The notes beneath the pieces are model-generated. The model was not told where the DNA came from and did not search any database. It saw only the letters and a program-made list of their open reading frames with translations. A program made the position numbers and the translations under genes. Shown here in pieces: positions 16,466-23,724 of a stretch of 64,000 nucleotides of DNA; the first letter of the stretch is position 1; each line of letters starts with the position of its first letter. The stretch is from Fictibacillus nanhaiensis. Lineage in GTDB: Bacteria > Bacillota > Bacilli > Bacillales > Fictibacillaceae. The stretch lies in NCBI RefSeq assembly GCF_019801215.1, contig NZ_JAHVJO010000004.1, forward strand, positions 62,001-126,000, written 5' to 3'.

Positions 16466-16906
16466 ATGGAATTATTATATAAAGTTTTTTTATATATTCA
16501 TATTCTTAGCGTCATCGCATCCATTGGACCATTTTTTATTTTGTTTCCGATCGTAAAAAAACTGCGAACGGCAGATGGTGCAGAAATGGATGCCCATCTT
16601 GCTACCTTTCGCTTTATCGTGTGGCTAGCCAAACATGCCGGTCATGTTCTCGTCGGATCAGGAATACTTCTCGTTATTTTCGGTCCATGGACTTGGGATA
16701 CTCCTTGGTTGTTAGCAACACTATTTATCCTATTCTGTTCGCTTTTCTTTTTGGCTCGTGCTTTTTCCCCGACATTGAGGAAATTTAATGAAGAAGAGCC
16801 TGATAAGTACATGTTGGCAGATAAGCTAAAAAAAGCGGTATGGATCTATATTATTTTATTATTAATCATGCTCTGGTTTATGGTAGTGAAACCGTATTTG
16901 TGGTAG
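16466..16906 (+). CDS. DUF2269-like integral membrane protein
   Basis: 146 residues with four predicted membrane helices (about 5-30, 52-74, 80-100 and 120-142). The pattern KVFLYIHILSVIASIGPFFI at the N-terminus with a conserved His, and FRFIVWLAKHAGHVLVGSGILL in the middle, resembles the DUF2269 family. Function unknown. Ribosome binding site is weak, suggesting coupling to the preceding ASCH gene. A strong terminator follows directly. Confidence 0.65.
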   Translation: MELLYKVFLYIHILSVIASIGPFFILFPIVKKLRTADGAEMDAHLATFRFIVWLAKHAGHVLVGSGILLVIFGPWTWDTPWLLATLFILFCSLFFLARAFSPTLRKFNEEEPDKYMLADKLKKAVWIYIILLLIMLWFMVVKPYLW

Positions 16907-16914
16907 ATCGAATG

Positions 16915-16945
16915 GAAGCTGACCGATGTTGGTCAGCTTTTTTTG
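16915..16945 (+). terminator. Terminator after the DUF2269-like gene
   Basis: GAAGCTGACCGATGTTGGTC then AGCTTTTTTTG: a 9-bp stem with T-run on the plus strand, directly after the stop. Confidence 0.9.
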
Positions 16946-16990
16946 TGATTTATGAAGGCGTGTCCGTTTCAGAAGGACATTTTTTTGAAT

Positions 16991-17083
16991 TTGTGGATTG
17001 AGACCTGAAATTTGTGGATTCGGCGTTAAAACTTTTGGATTGAGTATGATTATTTGTGGATTCAACTCTGTTTTTTCTGGATT
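16991..17083. repeat. Array of five TTGTGGATT-type words at exact 21-bp spacing
   Basis: The 9-bp words begin at 16991, 17012, 17033, 17054 and 17075: TTGTGGATT, TTGTGGATT, TTTTGGATT, TTGTGGATT, TTCTGGATT. The 12 bp between them differ. The array lies directly downstream of the DUF2269 terminator. An open frame in the opposite strand just reflects the 7-codon period (NPQ repeated) and has no ribosome binding site. Confidence 0.85.
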
Positions 17084-17139
17084 ACCTGTAATCGGTGTCT
17101 TTTTGAAAAAGAGTTTTCTTTTATAAGAAGAATACACCT

Positions 17140-17179
17140 CTATATGTAGAATTAATATAGTAATAACTTCTACATATAG
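17140..17179. promoter_or_regulatory. 12-bp perfect inverted repeat upstream of a membrane-protein gene (operator candidate)
   Basis: CTATATGTAGAA, 16-bp spacer, TTCTACATATAG, ending 17 bp before ATG 17197. The size and symmetry fit a dimeric repressor operator overlapping the promoter. No cognate regulator is encoded beside it. Confidence 0.5.
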
Positions 17180-17196
17180 AATGGAGAGAACCTGTC

Positions 17197-17685
17197 ATGC
17201 CATTGCACCCTATTACAGTAATAGAAATCACTTTTACCGTCATTTTTCTTAGTGCTTTATTCATTATTGCTATGCGTATTCCGAAATTCAAAAGAAACAT
17301 CGGGTTGTATTTCGCCTGCTTGATAACGGTTATGGTTCTTGCCTTTTTTCTTATTCGTCCACATTGGATTAATCACCAAGTGTCCATTAAAAAAGAGCAG
17401 CTGCATGCATACTTAGAGAAAAAGTATCCAGGTGAAGAATGGAAAATCACTAGAAATATAGGTCGTCAATACAACCCTTATCATCTAGTAGTAGAATTTG
17501 ATAACGTGAAAGGTTGGACTTATATTTATTGGGTTAAGGACGCTGCGAACATTAAGCAAACGGGTTATTCAATGCCGAGTGATGAGACAAGAAAATCGAA
17601 GGCAACCATTTTCAGCGTCGCGATTGGTATTCAAAAACTCTTTCTATCAAATGATTTCGTATCATTTACAAGAGACCCGCTATGA
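17197..17685 (+). CDS. Membrane protein of unknown function
   Basis: 162 residues. Two N-terminal membrane helices (about 8-29 and 37-60, LYFACLITVMVLAFFLI) are followed by an extracytoplasmic domain of about 100 residues (KEQLHAYLEKKYPGEEWKITRNIG, YHLVVEFDNVKGWTYIYWV), similar in style to DUF3139-type Bacillus proteins. ATG 17197 follows GGAGAGAACC. The last 55 bp overlap the 3' end of the convergent nitrilase-family gene, so either the frame has been extended or the two genes genuinely share ends. A perfect 12-bp inverted repeat lies just upstream. Confidence 0.6.
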   Translation: MPLHPITVIEITFTVIFLSALFIIAMRIPKFKRNIGLYFACLITVMVLAFFLIRPHWINHQVSIKKEQLHAYLEKKYPGEEWKITRNIGRQYNPYHLVVEFDNVKGWTYIYWVKDAANIKQTGYSMPSDETRKSKATIFSVAIGIQKLFLSNDFVSFTRDPL

Positions 17686-18548
17686 TAAACACCATTTATC
17701 GAACGGTCACGCCACGCCACTGTTGAATCGTAAAAATCTCCAGCCGTATCTACTTCTGTTATTAATACGCCGGCCACATTCCGGCGCAGACGCCCAATTG
17801 TAACTCCATCCGCTCTAACAAAAAAGGCTGGCCAGCAGCTTTCTTTTGCTGAACTGTTGCTTGCGCTGATCCATATAAAATTGTTTGCAGCATAGCTTGT
17901 CATCGTTGCTGGCATTGTAATTTCAGGGTATGTTACGCCGTGGTTATACGTTAAATTCTCTATCCCCACTGCAGATTTTATAGCCTCTAATCTTTCCGGT
18001 CCGATGTTCGCGGCATGATACGAATGAAACATTACCTGAACACCTTTTTTCTTATACACACGGTAAAGTTCAGGGTAGCGATAATCATGACAGATTTGAG
18101 TTCCGCACTTAATTCCGTTAATTTCATACGTGCAAAAATAATCCCCGGCTGTATAATGAGCCAAATCCCCTGTTTGTTCTGTTTCATCTCCTGCACAAAA
18201 CATCTTATCGTATCGATCTACCAGTTTTCCTTCAGCATTTATGATATATAAACTATTGTGAGGTTTATGATTTCCGCTTAACGGGTGTGTTGTTCCTAAA
18301 ACGACCCAAATTCTAAGTTCACGGGCGTAATCCAAAATCTCAACTGTACAATTTTTAAGCATTACCCAATCAAACTCCTCAAGTGAAGGCATGTCAGTCC
18401 CTGCATAACCAGAAAGTGCTGCTTCAGGAAAATGGGCTACGTCCGCTCCGTTTTCTTTCGCTTGCCGCATCTGTTTCATGATGTACTTTTGGTTTTTCTT
18501 AATATCAGCCGAAACAGGAAACTGGCACGTCGCAATGGTCATCCTCAT
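17631..18548 (-). CDS. Carbon-nitrogen hydrolase (nitrilase superfamily)
   Basis: About 305 residues with the catalytic triad of the superfamily: Glu in FPEAALSGYAG near residue 42, Lys in VDRYDKMF near 112 and Cys in GTQICHDYRYPE near 150. Such enzymes hydrolyse amides or nitriles in the cytoplasm (omega-amidase, N-carbamoyl amidase and others); the substrate cannot be assigned. ATG 18548 is chosen because GGGGTG lies 7 nt upstream. The 3' end overlaps a convergent membrane-protein gene by 55 bp. Transcription likely starts in the region shared with the DUF3311 gene. Confidence 0.85.
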   Translation of the reverse strand: MRMTIATCQFPVSADIKKNQKYIMKQMRQAKENGADVAHFPEAALSGYAGTDMPSLEEFDWVMLKNCTVEILDYARELRIWVVLGTTHPLSGNHKPHNSLYIINAEGKLVDRYDKMFCAGDETEQTGDLAHYTAGDYFCTYEINGIKCGTQICHDYRYPELYRVYKKKGVQVMFHSYHAANIGPERLEAIKSAVGIENLTYNHGVTYPEITMPATMTSYAANNFIWISASNSSAKESCWPAFFVRADGVTIGRLRRNVAGVLITEVDTAGDFYDSTVAWRDRSINGVYHSGSLVNDTKSFDRKSF

Positions 18549-18621
18549 CAATATTCACCCCGTCTAAGTTTGATATTTTTTATGATTATACTACATTAAA
18601 AATCATGTAAACCCTTTCATT

Positions 18622-18637
18622 TTTACATTAGTGTAAA
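18622..18637. promoter_or_regulatory. Palindrome in the divergent nitrilase / DUF3311 promoter region
   Basis: TTTACATTAGTGTAAA (6-bp arms, 4-bp spacer) followed 16 bp after GTGTAA by TATAAT, so it would overlap the -35 region of a plus-strand promoter for the symporter operon. Confidence 0.4.
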
Positions 18638-18735
18638 TATTTTAAAAATTTATATAATTCCCCTTGTTACGCCCCTTTTTAGCTGTTATGATAGTGAACA
18701 TTATTTCTAAAACACCTATGGAGGAGCGCAGCATC

Positions 18736-18936
18736 ATGAAAAAAATTCTTTTGATCTTATTCATTGTTTTACCTTTTCTAGCACAACTCGTTGTTTTACC
18801 ATTCGTAAACCGGATCGATCCCATTATTTTAGGACTGCCGTTTTTTCAGTTTTGGTTGTTTTTATGGATCGTTTTAACTCCTTTTTGCACCTTTGGTATT
18901 TATCAACTACAGAAATCAGAAGGAGGCTTGGATTAA
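18736..18936 (+). CDS. DUF3311 family small membrane protein
   Basis: 66 residues starting MKKILLILFIVLPFLAQLVV at ATG 18736 after GGAGGAG (9 nt). Two membrane helices (about 3-22 and 34-55, PFFQFWLFLWIVLTPFCTFGIYQL). DUF3311 proteins are almost always encoded just before a sodium/solute symporter and are thought to be its small partner (as for YhjC with YhjB in Bacillus subtilis). Its stop is directly adjacent to the ATG of the symporter gene. Confidence 0.85.
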   Translation: MKKILLILFIVLPFLAQLVVLPFVNRIDPIILGLPFFQFWLFLWIVLTPFCTFGIYQLQKSEGGLD

Positions 18937-20436
18937 ATGCAAGGAAACCTTACAGCACTGTCCATCACCATACTTATCATTTTAACCGTTGTTTTAATTG
19001 GATTTGTTGCAGGCAGAGACAAAGCTACCCGTAGTTCTGTTGAGGAGTGGTCTGTCGGCGGGCGACGTTTTGGCGGTCTGCTTGTCTGGTTTTTAGTTGG
19101 AGCTGACCTCTATACCGCCTATACATTCCTGGGGTTAACGAGTACCGCATATACGGCAGGAAGTCTTGCCTTTTTTGCAATTCCTTATTCTGTTCTTGCC
19201 TACTTTATCTCGTATTTTTTCCTTCCAAAACTTTGGAAAGTGGCTAATCACCATAAGCTGACGACTCTAGCAGACTATGCGAGAGAGCGCTTTGACTCGA
19301 AGCTCCTTTCTTCTCTTATCGCTATCGTTGGTGTGCTTATGCTTATTCCTTATATCTGCCTGCAGCTAAGCGGTATTCAAGATACGCTAAAAGTGGCTGG
19401 GACAGGCTTTATCAATGTGGAAGTGGTCGTCATTACCTCGTTTTTCCTTGTCGCTCTTTATACGTTTTTCAGTGGAATCAAAGGGCCTACTTATACGGCA
19501 ATTTTAAAAGATGTCCTCGTGTGGGCAATCATGCTGTTTATGGTTGTTTCCCTTCCGATCATCCATTTTGGCGGCTGGAACCCGATGGTCGACAAGATGG
19601 TAACGGAAGCACCACATCTGCTTACGATTCCGGACGCGGGACCTAAGGGCATTCCATGGTTCATCACGGCATCCCTCGTTTCTGCTCTCGCATTGTTCAT
19701 GTGGGCGCATGCAGCAACAGGCGTGTTTACCGCAAAAAGTGCCGATGCCATTCGAAAGAACGCTTTATTTTTACCGCTATATAATATCGTGCTTATTCTT
19801 GTCGTTTTTCTTGGCTTTATTGCCTTTTTGGTACTGCCAGATGGAACCGACCCACGCTTTGCGTTATTGCGGTTGATTCAAACCTCTTATGGGGGTGTCG
19901 CTCAAGGTCTTGCTTATTCGACAATTGCACTTGCCTCACTTATCCCGTGTTCGATTATGGCAATTGGTGCATCCAATTTGTTTGCGAATAACATTTACCG
20001 CGATTTGATCAATCCAAAAGTAAAAGGAGCTAAACTAACCATGATTACGCGTGGCATGGTCTTTGTTGTCATTGGACTAGCCTTATTATTTGGACTCGTT
20101 TTCCCTACAGCTCTCGTTTCCCTTCAGTTATTGGGCGTCTCCGGCATGGTGCAGATTTTCCCAGCCATCGTCGTGAGTCTATTTTGGAGAAACCAAACGA
20201 GAGAAGCGACCATTATCGGTCTTGTTGTTGGATTAGCTGTAACGTTTATCGTTTACTCAACTGGTTTCTCTTTCGGAATTTATGAAGGATTCTGGGGACT
20301 TGTGGCAAACTTTGCAACCATTGTTGCTATAAACCCGCTATTTGTGAAAAAAGCGAAGTTCTCAACGAATGCTGTAAAAAATTATTTATTTGACGAAGTA
20401 TCCAAGAAAACTGAATACGTGCAGAAAGGTGCATAA
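18937..20436 (+). CDS. Sodium:solute symporter (SSS family, YhjB/MctP-like)
   Basis: 499 residues, about 13 membrane helices. The SSS signatures are visible: RSSVEEWSVGGRRFGGLLVWFLVGADLYTAYTFLG near 27-62 and the ALASLIPCSIMAIGASNLFANNIYRDL region near 328-355. Members with a DUF3311 partner carry monocarboxylates or amino acids such as alanine; the substrate here is not known. It begins one base after the DUF3311 stop, preceded by AAGGAGG inside that gene, and ends at a strong terminator. Confidence 0.85.
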   Translation: MQGNLTALSITILIILTVVLIGFVAGRDKATRSSVEEWSVGGRRFGGLLVWFLVGADLYTAYTFLGLTSTAYTAGSLAFFAIPYSVLAYFISYFFLPKLWKVANHHKLTTLADYARERFDSKLLSSLIAIVGVLMLIPYICLQLSGIQDTLKVAGTGFINVEVVVITSFFLVALYTFFSGIKGPTYTAILKDVLVWAIMLFMVVSLPIIHFGGWNPMVDKMVTEAPHLLTIPDAGPKGIPWFITASLVSALALFMWAHAATGVFTAKSADAIRKNALFLPLYNIVLILVVFLGFIAFLVLPDGTDPRFALLRLIQTSYGGVAQGLAYSTIALASLIPCSIMAIGASNLFANNIYRDLINPKVKGAKLTMITRGMVFVVIGLALLFGLVFPTALVSLQLLGVSGMVQIFPAIVVSLFWRNQTREATIIGLVVGLAVTFIVYSTGFSFGIYEGFWGLVANFATIVAINPLFVKKAKFSTNAVKNYLFDEVSKKTEYVQKGA

Positions 20437-20440
20437 ATGA

Positions 20441-20473
20441 AAGAGGATGACAATTGGTCATCCTCTTTTTTTG
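20441..20473 (+). terminator. Terminator after the symporter operon
   Basis: AAGAGGATGACAATTGGTCA completed by TCCTCTTTTTTT: a 10-bp stem and T-run on the plus strand. Confidence 0.9.
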
Positions 20474-20580
20474 GGCTAGTGCCTGTATATGATGTCTAAC
20501 AGTCTAAAAAATCAGTTTAGAGTAACAAAAAATGGGCGTTTGCATAGACTACTTCGACTTTATTTTTTGGAGGTAAGCTT

Positions 20581-21324
20581 ATGAGTTACCACTATCGGGA
20601 TGCACAACAAGCACCGAGCGGATCGCAAATGAATTATGAACAACATGCGCTGCTACAATCATTAAGGCTTATCAGAGAAGCCATTCAGGGTGAAAAAGAT
20701 GATGCACGCTTTTATGAATATTTAATTTCGGTAGCATCTACTAATGAAGAAAAACTAATCATCGCTTCTATTCGTAATGATGAAAAGAAACATAATCAGT
20801 TATTCAAACAAATCTACAAAGATATTACGCATCAAGATGTGCCCGCTACAAACGGTGCTGCTTTCGAAAAACCAGATTCATATGTGGATGGCATTACAAA
20901 AGCATTATTTGGAGAACTTAAGGCAGTTGAAAAATATCGTGAAATTCGAAAAGGACTTCCTAATACGTATTACAGAGATATTTTGTTCGACATCATTACA
21001 GATGAAATGAAGCATAGCGCGAAATACAATTATCTCTATACCCTCAACCAATCTCGAGCCCATGAAACAGACGATGGAGTTCAAGCCACAAGCACCCCTG
21101 ACCAATGGGTGATGTATATTGATCCGCTTGTAAAAAGAGCACTCAAAGAATCGCAAGAAGGGATCAACCTCACACACCTTTTTCAAGAATTCATCCTCTC
21201 TGGTGTACTAGTCGGGCAAGGGTACACACCTGACGAAGCGATCGAACTCGTTGAAGGATGGGAAAAGACAGGCGAATCTAAACTGTTAAAAAAGAGTAAG
21301 ATGCCGGGAAAGCCACAACGATAA
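20581..21324 (+). CDS. Ferritin-like (rubrerythrin-type) di-iron protein
   Basis: 247 residues. Two helical-hairpin repeats supply the carboxylate/His ligands: EAIQGEKDDARFYEYLI ... RNDEKKHNQLF (about 33-77) and ALFGELKAVEKYREIR ... ITDEMKHSAKYNYLY (about 108-155), each ending in an ExxH-type motif (DEKKH, DEMKH). The C-terminal third is an additional helical segment. Such proteins detoxify peroxide or store iron. GGAGG lies 8 nt before ATG 20581. A peroxiredoxin gene starts 12 bp after the stop, so the pair is probably an oxidative-stress unit. Confidence 0.75.
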   Translation: MSYHYRDAQQAPSGSQMNYEQHALLQSLRLIREAIQGEKDDARFYEYLISVASTNEEKLIIASIRNDEKKHNQLFKQIYKDITHQDVPATNGAAFEKPDSYVDGITKALFGELKAVEKYREIRKGLPNTYYRDILFDIITDEMKHSAKYNYLYTLNQSRAHETDDGVQATSTPDQWVMYIDPLVKRALKESQEGINLTHLFQEFILSGVLVGQGYTPDEAIELVEGWEKTGESKLLKKSKMPGKPQR

Positions 21325-21336
21325 GGAGAGAGAGGA

Positions 21337-22008
21337 ATGGAACAAACAGAGGGATACACAATGCCTTTTATTGGAGATCTGTTTCCGGAGATGAAGGTTC
21401 ATACCACCCTTGGGGAAATTGTCCTTCCAACAAGCTATCAAGGACATTGGTTCGTATTATTCAGTCACCCTGGTGATTTCACACCCGTCTGTACGACAGA
21501 GTTTGTAGCTTTTCAAAAACTCATGCCTGAATTTACGAAGCTGGATACCTTTTTAATTGGTTTATCCGTTGAACAGGTCTACTCGCACATGAAATGGATC
21601 GAATGGATTAAAGAAAATCTTAAAGTGGAGATTACTTTTCCAATTATTGCAGATAGCTTAGGAAAAGTTGCTATGAAACTAGGAATGATTCATCCTACAA
21701 TGGGCACAAGAACGGTTCGAAGTGTTTTTATCGTTGATCCGACAGGGAAAATTCGAATTATCTTAACCTACCCAGAAAGTGTCGGACGAAACATCCATGA
21801 AATTTTGAGGAGCGTAAAAGCCTTACAGACCGCTGATGCCAATCAAGCCGCGACTCCAGCAAACTGGCCTAGAAATGAGCTTATTGGAGACCGGTTGATC
21901 GTGCCGCCAGCAAGTACCATTCAAGAAGCCAATAAGCGAGCGGAGCAAGCAAAAGCAGGAGAGATTCAATGTTATGACTGGTGGCTTTGTTCCAAACCCC
22001 TTTCATAA
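21337..22008 (+). CDS. Peroxiredoxin (Prx6/1-Cys subfamily with extra C-terminal cysteines)
   Basis: 223 residues. The peroxidatic site is [13 protein letters not shown] near residue 46-58 and the conserved Arg is in [11 protein letters not shown] near 127. The long C-terminal arm ([19 protein letters not shown] near 170) matches the Prx6 subfamily. A C-terminal CYDWWLC adds two Cys that could resolve the sulfenic acid, as in archaeal members. It reduces hydroperoxides in the cytoplasm. Co-transcription with the ferritin-like gene is likely (12-bp gap, own GGAGAGAGAGG site). Confidence 0.9.
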   Translation: MEQTEGYTMPFIGDLFPEMKVHTTLGEIVLPTSYQGHWFVLFSHPGDFTPVCTTEFVAFQKLMPEFTKLDTFLIGLSVEQVYSHMKWIEWIKENLKVEITFPIIADSLGKVAMKLGMIHPTMGTRTVRSVFIVDPTGKIRIILTYPESVGRNIHEILRSVKALQTADANQAATPANWPRNELIGDRLIVPPASTIQEANKRAEQAKAGEIQCYDWWLCSKPLS

Positions 22009-22087
22009 ATCGGTCAAACTTGGCTCATAAAGATGTTTTTAAACCTTTGTGGGTCTTTTGTTTTTCTTGGTAGTGTTGGTGTTTGTC

Positions 22088-22180
22088 GAAATTGGATAAA
22101 TCCAAAATAACGTGGGATTATTCTATTTAACGTTGGATATATGCCGAATAACGTTTGATAAAACCAAATTAACGTGGGAA
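22088..22180. repeat. Array of five AACGT(T/G)GGAT-type words at 20-21-bp spacing
   Basis: Words start at 22088 (GAAATTGGAT), 22109 (AACGTGGGAT), 22129 (AACGTTGGAT), 22150 (AACGTTTGAT) and 22171 (AACGTGGGAA). They lie in the 310-bp gene-free gap after the peroxiredoxin gene. The word differs from those of the other arrays, but three of the five units show the TGGAT or GGGAT core. Confidence 0.75.
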
Positions 22181-22276
22181 TATTTTGGTGTGTCTTCTCG
22201 ATATTAACATTTCATTATTATGTCCTTTCTGCAATTACACTTCCTCCTTTTACTATGTCTTTCCTCTCTACTTGCA

Positions 22277-22330
22277 CAAAAAAAGAGTCGACATCAAGAA
22301 AGGGATACCCTTCCTTGATCAAACTCTTTC
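22277..22330 (-). terminator. Terminator after the YbaN-like gene
   Basis: Minus-strand ATCAAGGAAGGG, 3-nt loop, CCCTTTCTTGAT, extended by GAGTTTG/CGACTC, then a T-run. The stem begins inside the last codons of the YbaN-like gene. Confidence 0.75.
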
Positions 22331-22699
22331 ACTTTTTGCCGTTTTAATTTTATAGATGAAGTAATAGTACTTATAAAAAATGATTATGACCAGTACGGTT
22401 CTTACAATCGTACTCTCCGCTAGAATAAATGCGACTGCAATCATCGTGTCTGCAAATAAGTTAATGAGGACCTTTTGTTTGAGTGTCAACGATCGGTTCT
22501 TTACAAACGACTCTAGATGCTGTTTATAAATAGAAGTACCCTTAAACCACACTTCAAACTTCTTAGAGCCTTTCACAAAAAAATAGGAAGCGAGCAGTAA
22601 AAAAGGGGTTGTCGGAATTAATGGTAAAACGATTCCTATGACCCCTAAACCAAGAAAGAAAAATCCCAATCCTACAAATATGATGTTTTTGATTTTCAT
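22319..22699 (-). CDS. YbaN-family (DUF454) membrane protein
   Basis: 126 residues with three or four membrane helices. The N-terminal block FVGLGFFFLGLGVIGIVLPLIPTTPFLLLASYFFVKGSKKF is the DUF454 signature; a second hydrophobic pair lies near 80-115. Function unknown; in other bacteria it can lie beside haem-import or priB genes. ATG 22699 is chosen (GGAAGTGAG upstream); the longer frame begins at a TTG with no site. It lies 30 bp after the thioesterase gene on the same strand, probably one transcript. Confidence 0.75.
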   Translation of the reverse strand: MKIKNIIFVGLGFFFLGLGVIGIVLPLIPTTPFLLLASYFFVKGSKKFEVWFKGTSIYKQHLESFVKNRSLTLKQKVLINLFADTMIAVAFILAESTIVRTVLVIIIFYKYYYFIYKIKTAKSERV

Positions 22700-22728
22700 T
22701 GGAATTCTCACTTCCTTCCCCTTCAAAC

Positions 22729-23211
22729 TTAAATGGTTCCGTTCACACTTTTATATAATAAACGACGCTCCTTTCTTAACGGAGCACTTTCAAAAAATGC
22801 AGCTTCTTCTTCTGTTTCTGGTATCACACTTGGTACGGGAGATGGCTTTCCATTCTTATCAATCGCAACCATCGTAAGAATAGACGTGGTGTTCAGTGTA
22901 CGGCTACCCGTCTCTAAGTTCTGACATTCCACTTTTACATAAACCTCCATTGAGGTTCTGCCCGTTGATATCACAACGCCTTCCAGAATTAATATATCGC
23001 CCACTTTTGCAGAAGATAGAAAGTTCACATTGTCGATTGAAGCTGTCACAACTACCTTTTTGCTATGTTTCATGGCTGCAATTGCTGCAATCTCATCAAT
23101 GTACGATAATACCGTTCCTCCAAAAATGGTTCCCATGTGATTCGTGTCAGGAGGTAATACAAGCTTTGTCTGAATCGTTCTTGAAATGTTGGATGAAAAT
23201 GTCTGCTCCAT
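22729..23211 (-). CDS. Acyl-CoA thioesterase (hot-dog fold, YkhA-like)
   Basis: 160 residues of one hot-dog domain: LPPDTNHMGTIFGGTVLSYIDEIAAIAAM near 19-47 (the N..G.lfGG....D motif with catalytic Asp) and a central helix followed by VVVTASIDNVNFLSSAKVGDIL. It hydrolyses medium- or long-chain acyl-CoA in the cytoplasm. AGAGGAAAGG precedes ATG 23211. It is the first gene downstream of the cobalamin riboswitch on the minus strand, separated from it by a terminator; B12 control would be unusual for this family. Confidence 0.85.
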   Translation of the reverse strand: MEQTFSSNISRTIQTKLVLPPDTNHMGTIFGGTVLSYIDEIAAIAAMKHSKKVVVTASIDNVNFLSSAKVGDILILEGVVISTGRTSMEVYVKVECQNLETGSRTLNTTSILTMVAIDKNGKPSPVPSVIPETEEEAAFFESAPLRKERRLLYKSVNGTI

Positions 23212-23256
23212 ACCTTTCCTCTTTTCCGGAGTTCAATCACTACTCCTGTACTATTC

Positions 23257-23379
23257 TCGGGAGTTGGTAGGAGGGACAAATAAAAAAACCATCACAAAAG
23301 GATGGGTCACAAAAACGCAAGAATACTTAACAGAAAATGACTATTAAAATACCCCTCGTCTTATCTTCCCAACTCCCGA
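23257..23379 (-). promoter_or_regulatory. Long-range 11-bp inverted repeat around the riboswitch terminator
   Basis: On the minus strand TCGGGAGTTGG (from 23379) pairs with CCAACTCCCGA (from 23267), enclosing the terminator at 23281-23309. It could be an alternative structure of the expression platform. Confidence 0.35.
23281..23309 (-). terminator. Terminator downstream of the cobalamin riboswitch
   Basis: Minus-strand CCATCCTTTTGTGATGG hairpin followed by TTTTTTTA, between the aptamer and the acyl-CoA thioesterase gene. It is likely the riboswitch expression platform. Confidence 0.7.
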
Positions 23380-23397
23380 AGAAGATGAACGCTATAA

Positions 23398-23570
23398 AAA
23401 TGGCAGGTCTCCTGACTTGTGCTTCACTCTACTTTAAGCCCTTCCCGTCCTTAGACAGTGGTTTTGCTTATTTCGTCAGCACTTACAGTTGCGGGTACAG
23501 CTCTGGAATTTCACCAGATTCCCATTTAAGTCTTTACTAGACACCAAGATTATCGGATTGTTCTATTAAG
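23398..23570 (-). ncRNA. Cobalamin (adenosylcobalamin) riboswitch aptamer
   Basis: Read on the minus strand the conserved blocks of the cobalamin class appear in order: GGGAATCTGGTGAAATTCCAG, then CTGTACCCGCAACTGTAAG, and the 3' B12-box AGTCAGGAGACCTGCCA, spaced as expected over about 170 nt. Such RNAs bind coenzyme B12 and switch off transport, synthesis or B12-independent enzymes. No such gene follows: the next gene is an acyl-CoA thioesterase 187 bp after the aptamer, with a terminator between. Confidence 0.92.
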
Positions 23571-23724
23571 TTAGTCTTTCTTCTTTTATTATAGGGTGCT
23601 GTCAGATTGCTGACAACCTAAGCTAAATATAATCTTTTCAAATCCTTTACAAATCAGGCTTCTCTGTTCATATTTCCTTTAAATTCACGTGATATGCTGA
23701 AAAAAAGACTGGGGAGGTTTTCTT

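Noticed and set aside
16991-17083. CRISPR-like array
   Set aside because: Repeats of 9 bp and spacers of 12 bp are far too short, and no cas genes are present.
16862-17137. Open frame on the minus strand encoding repeated NPQ-type heptads
   Set aside because: It is the translation of the 21-bp-period DNA array: no ribosome binding site, overlap with the DUF2269 gene and terminator, and the period of 7 codons follows from 21 bp.
23070-23279. 69-residue frame before the thioesterase gene as the lost riboswitch target
   Set aside because: It overlaps the thioesterase start in another frame and shows no B12-related motif.
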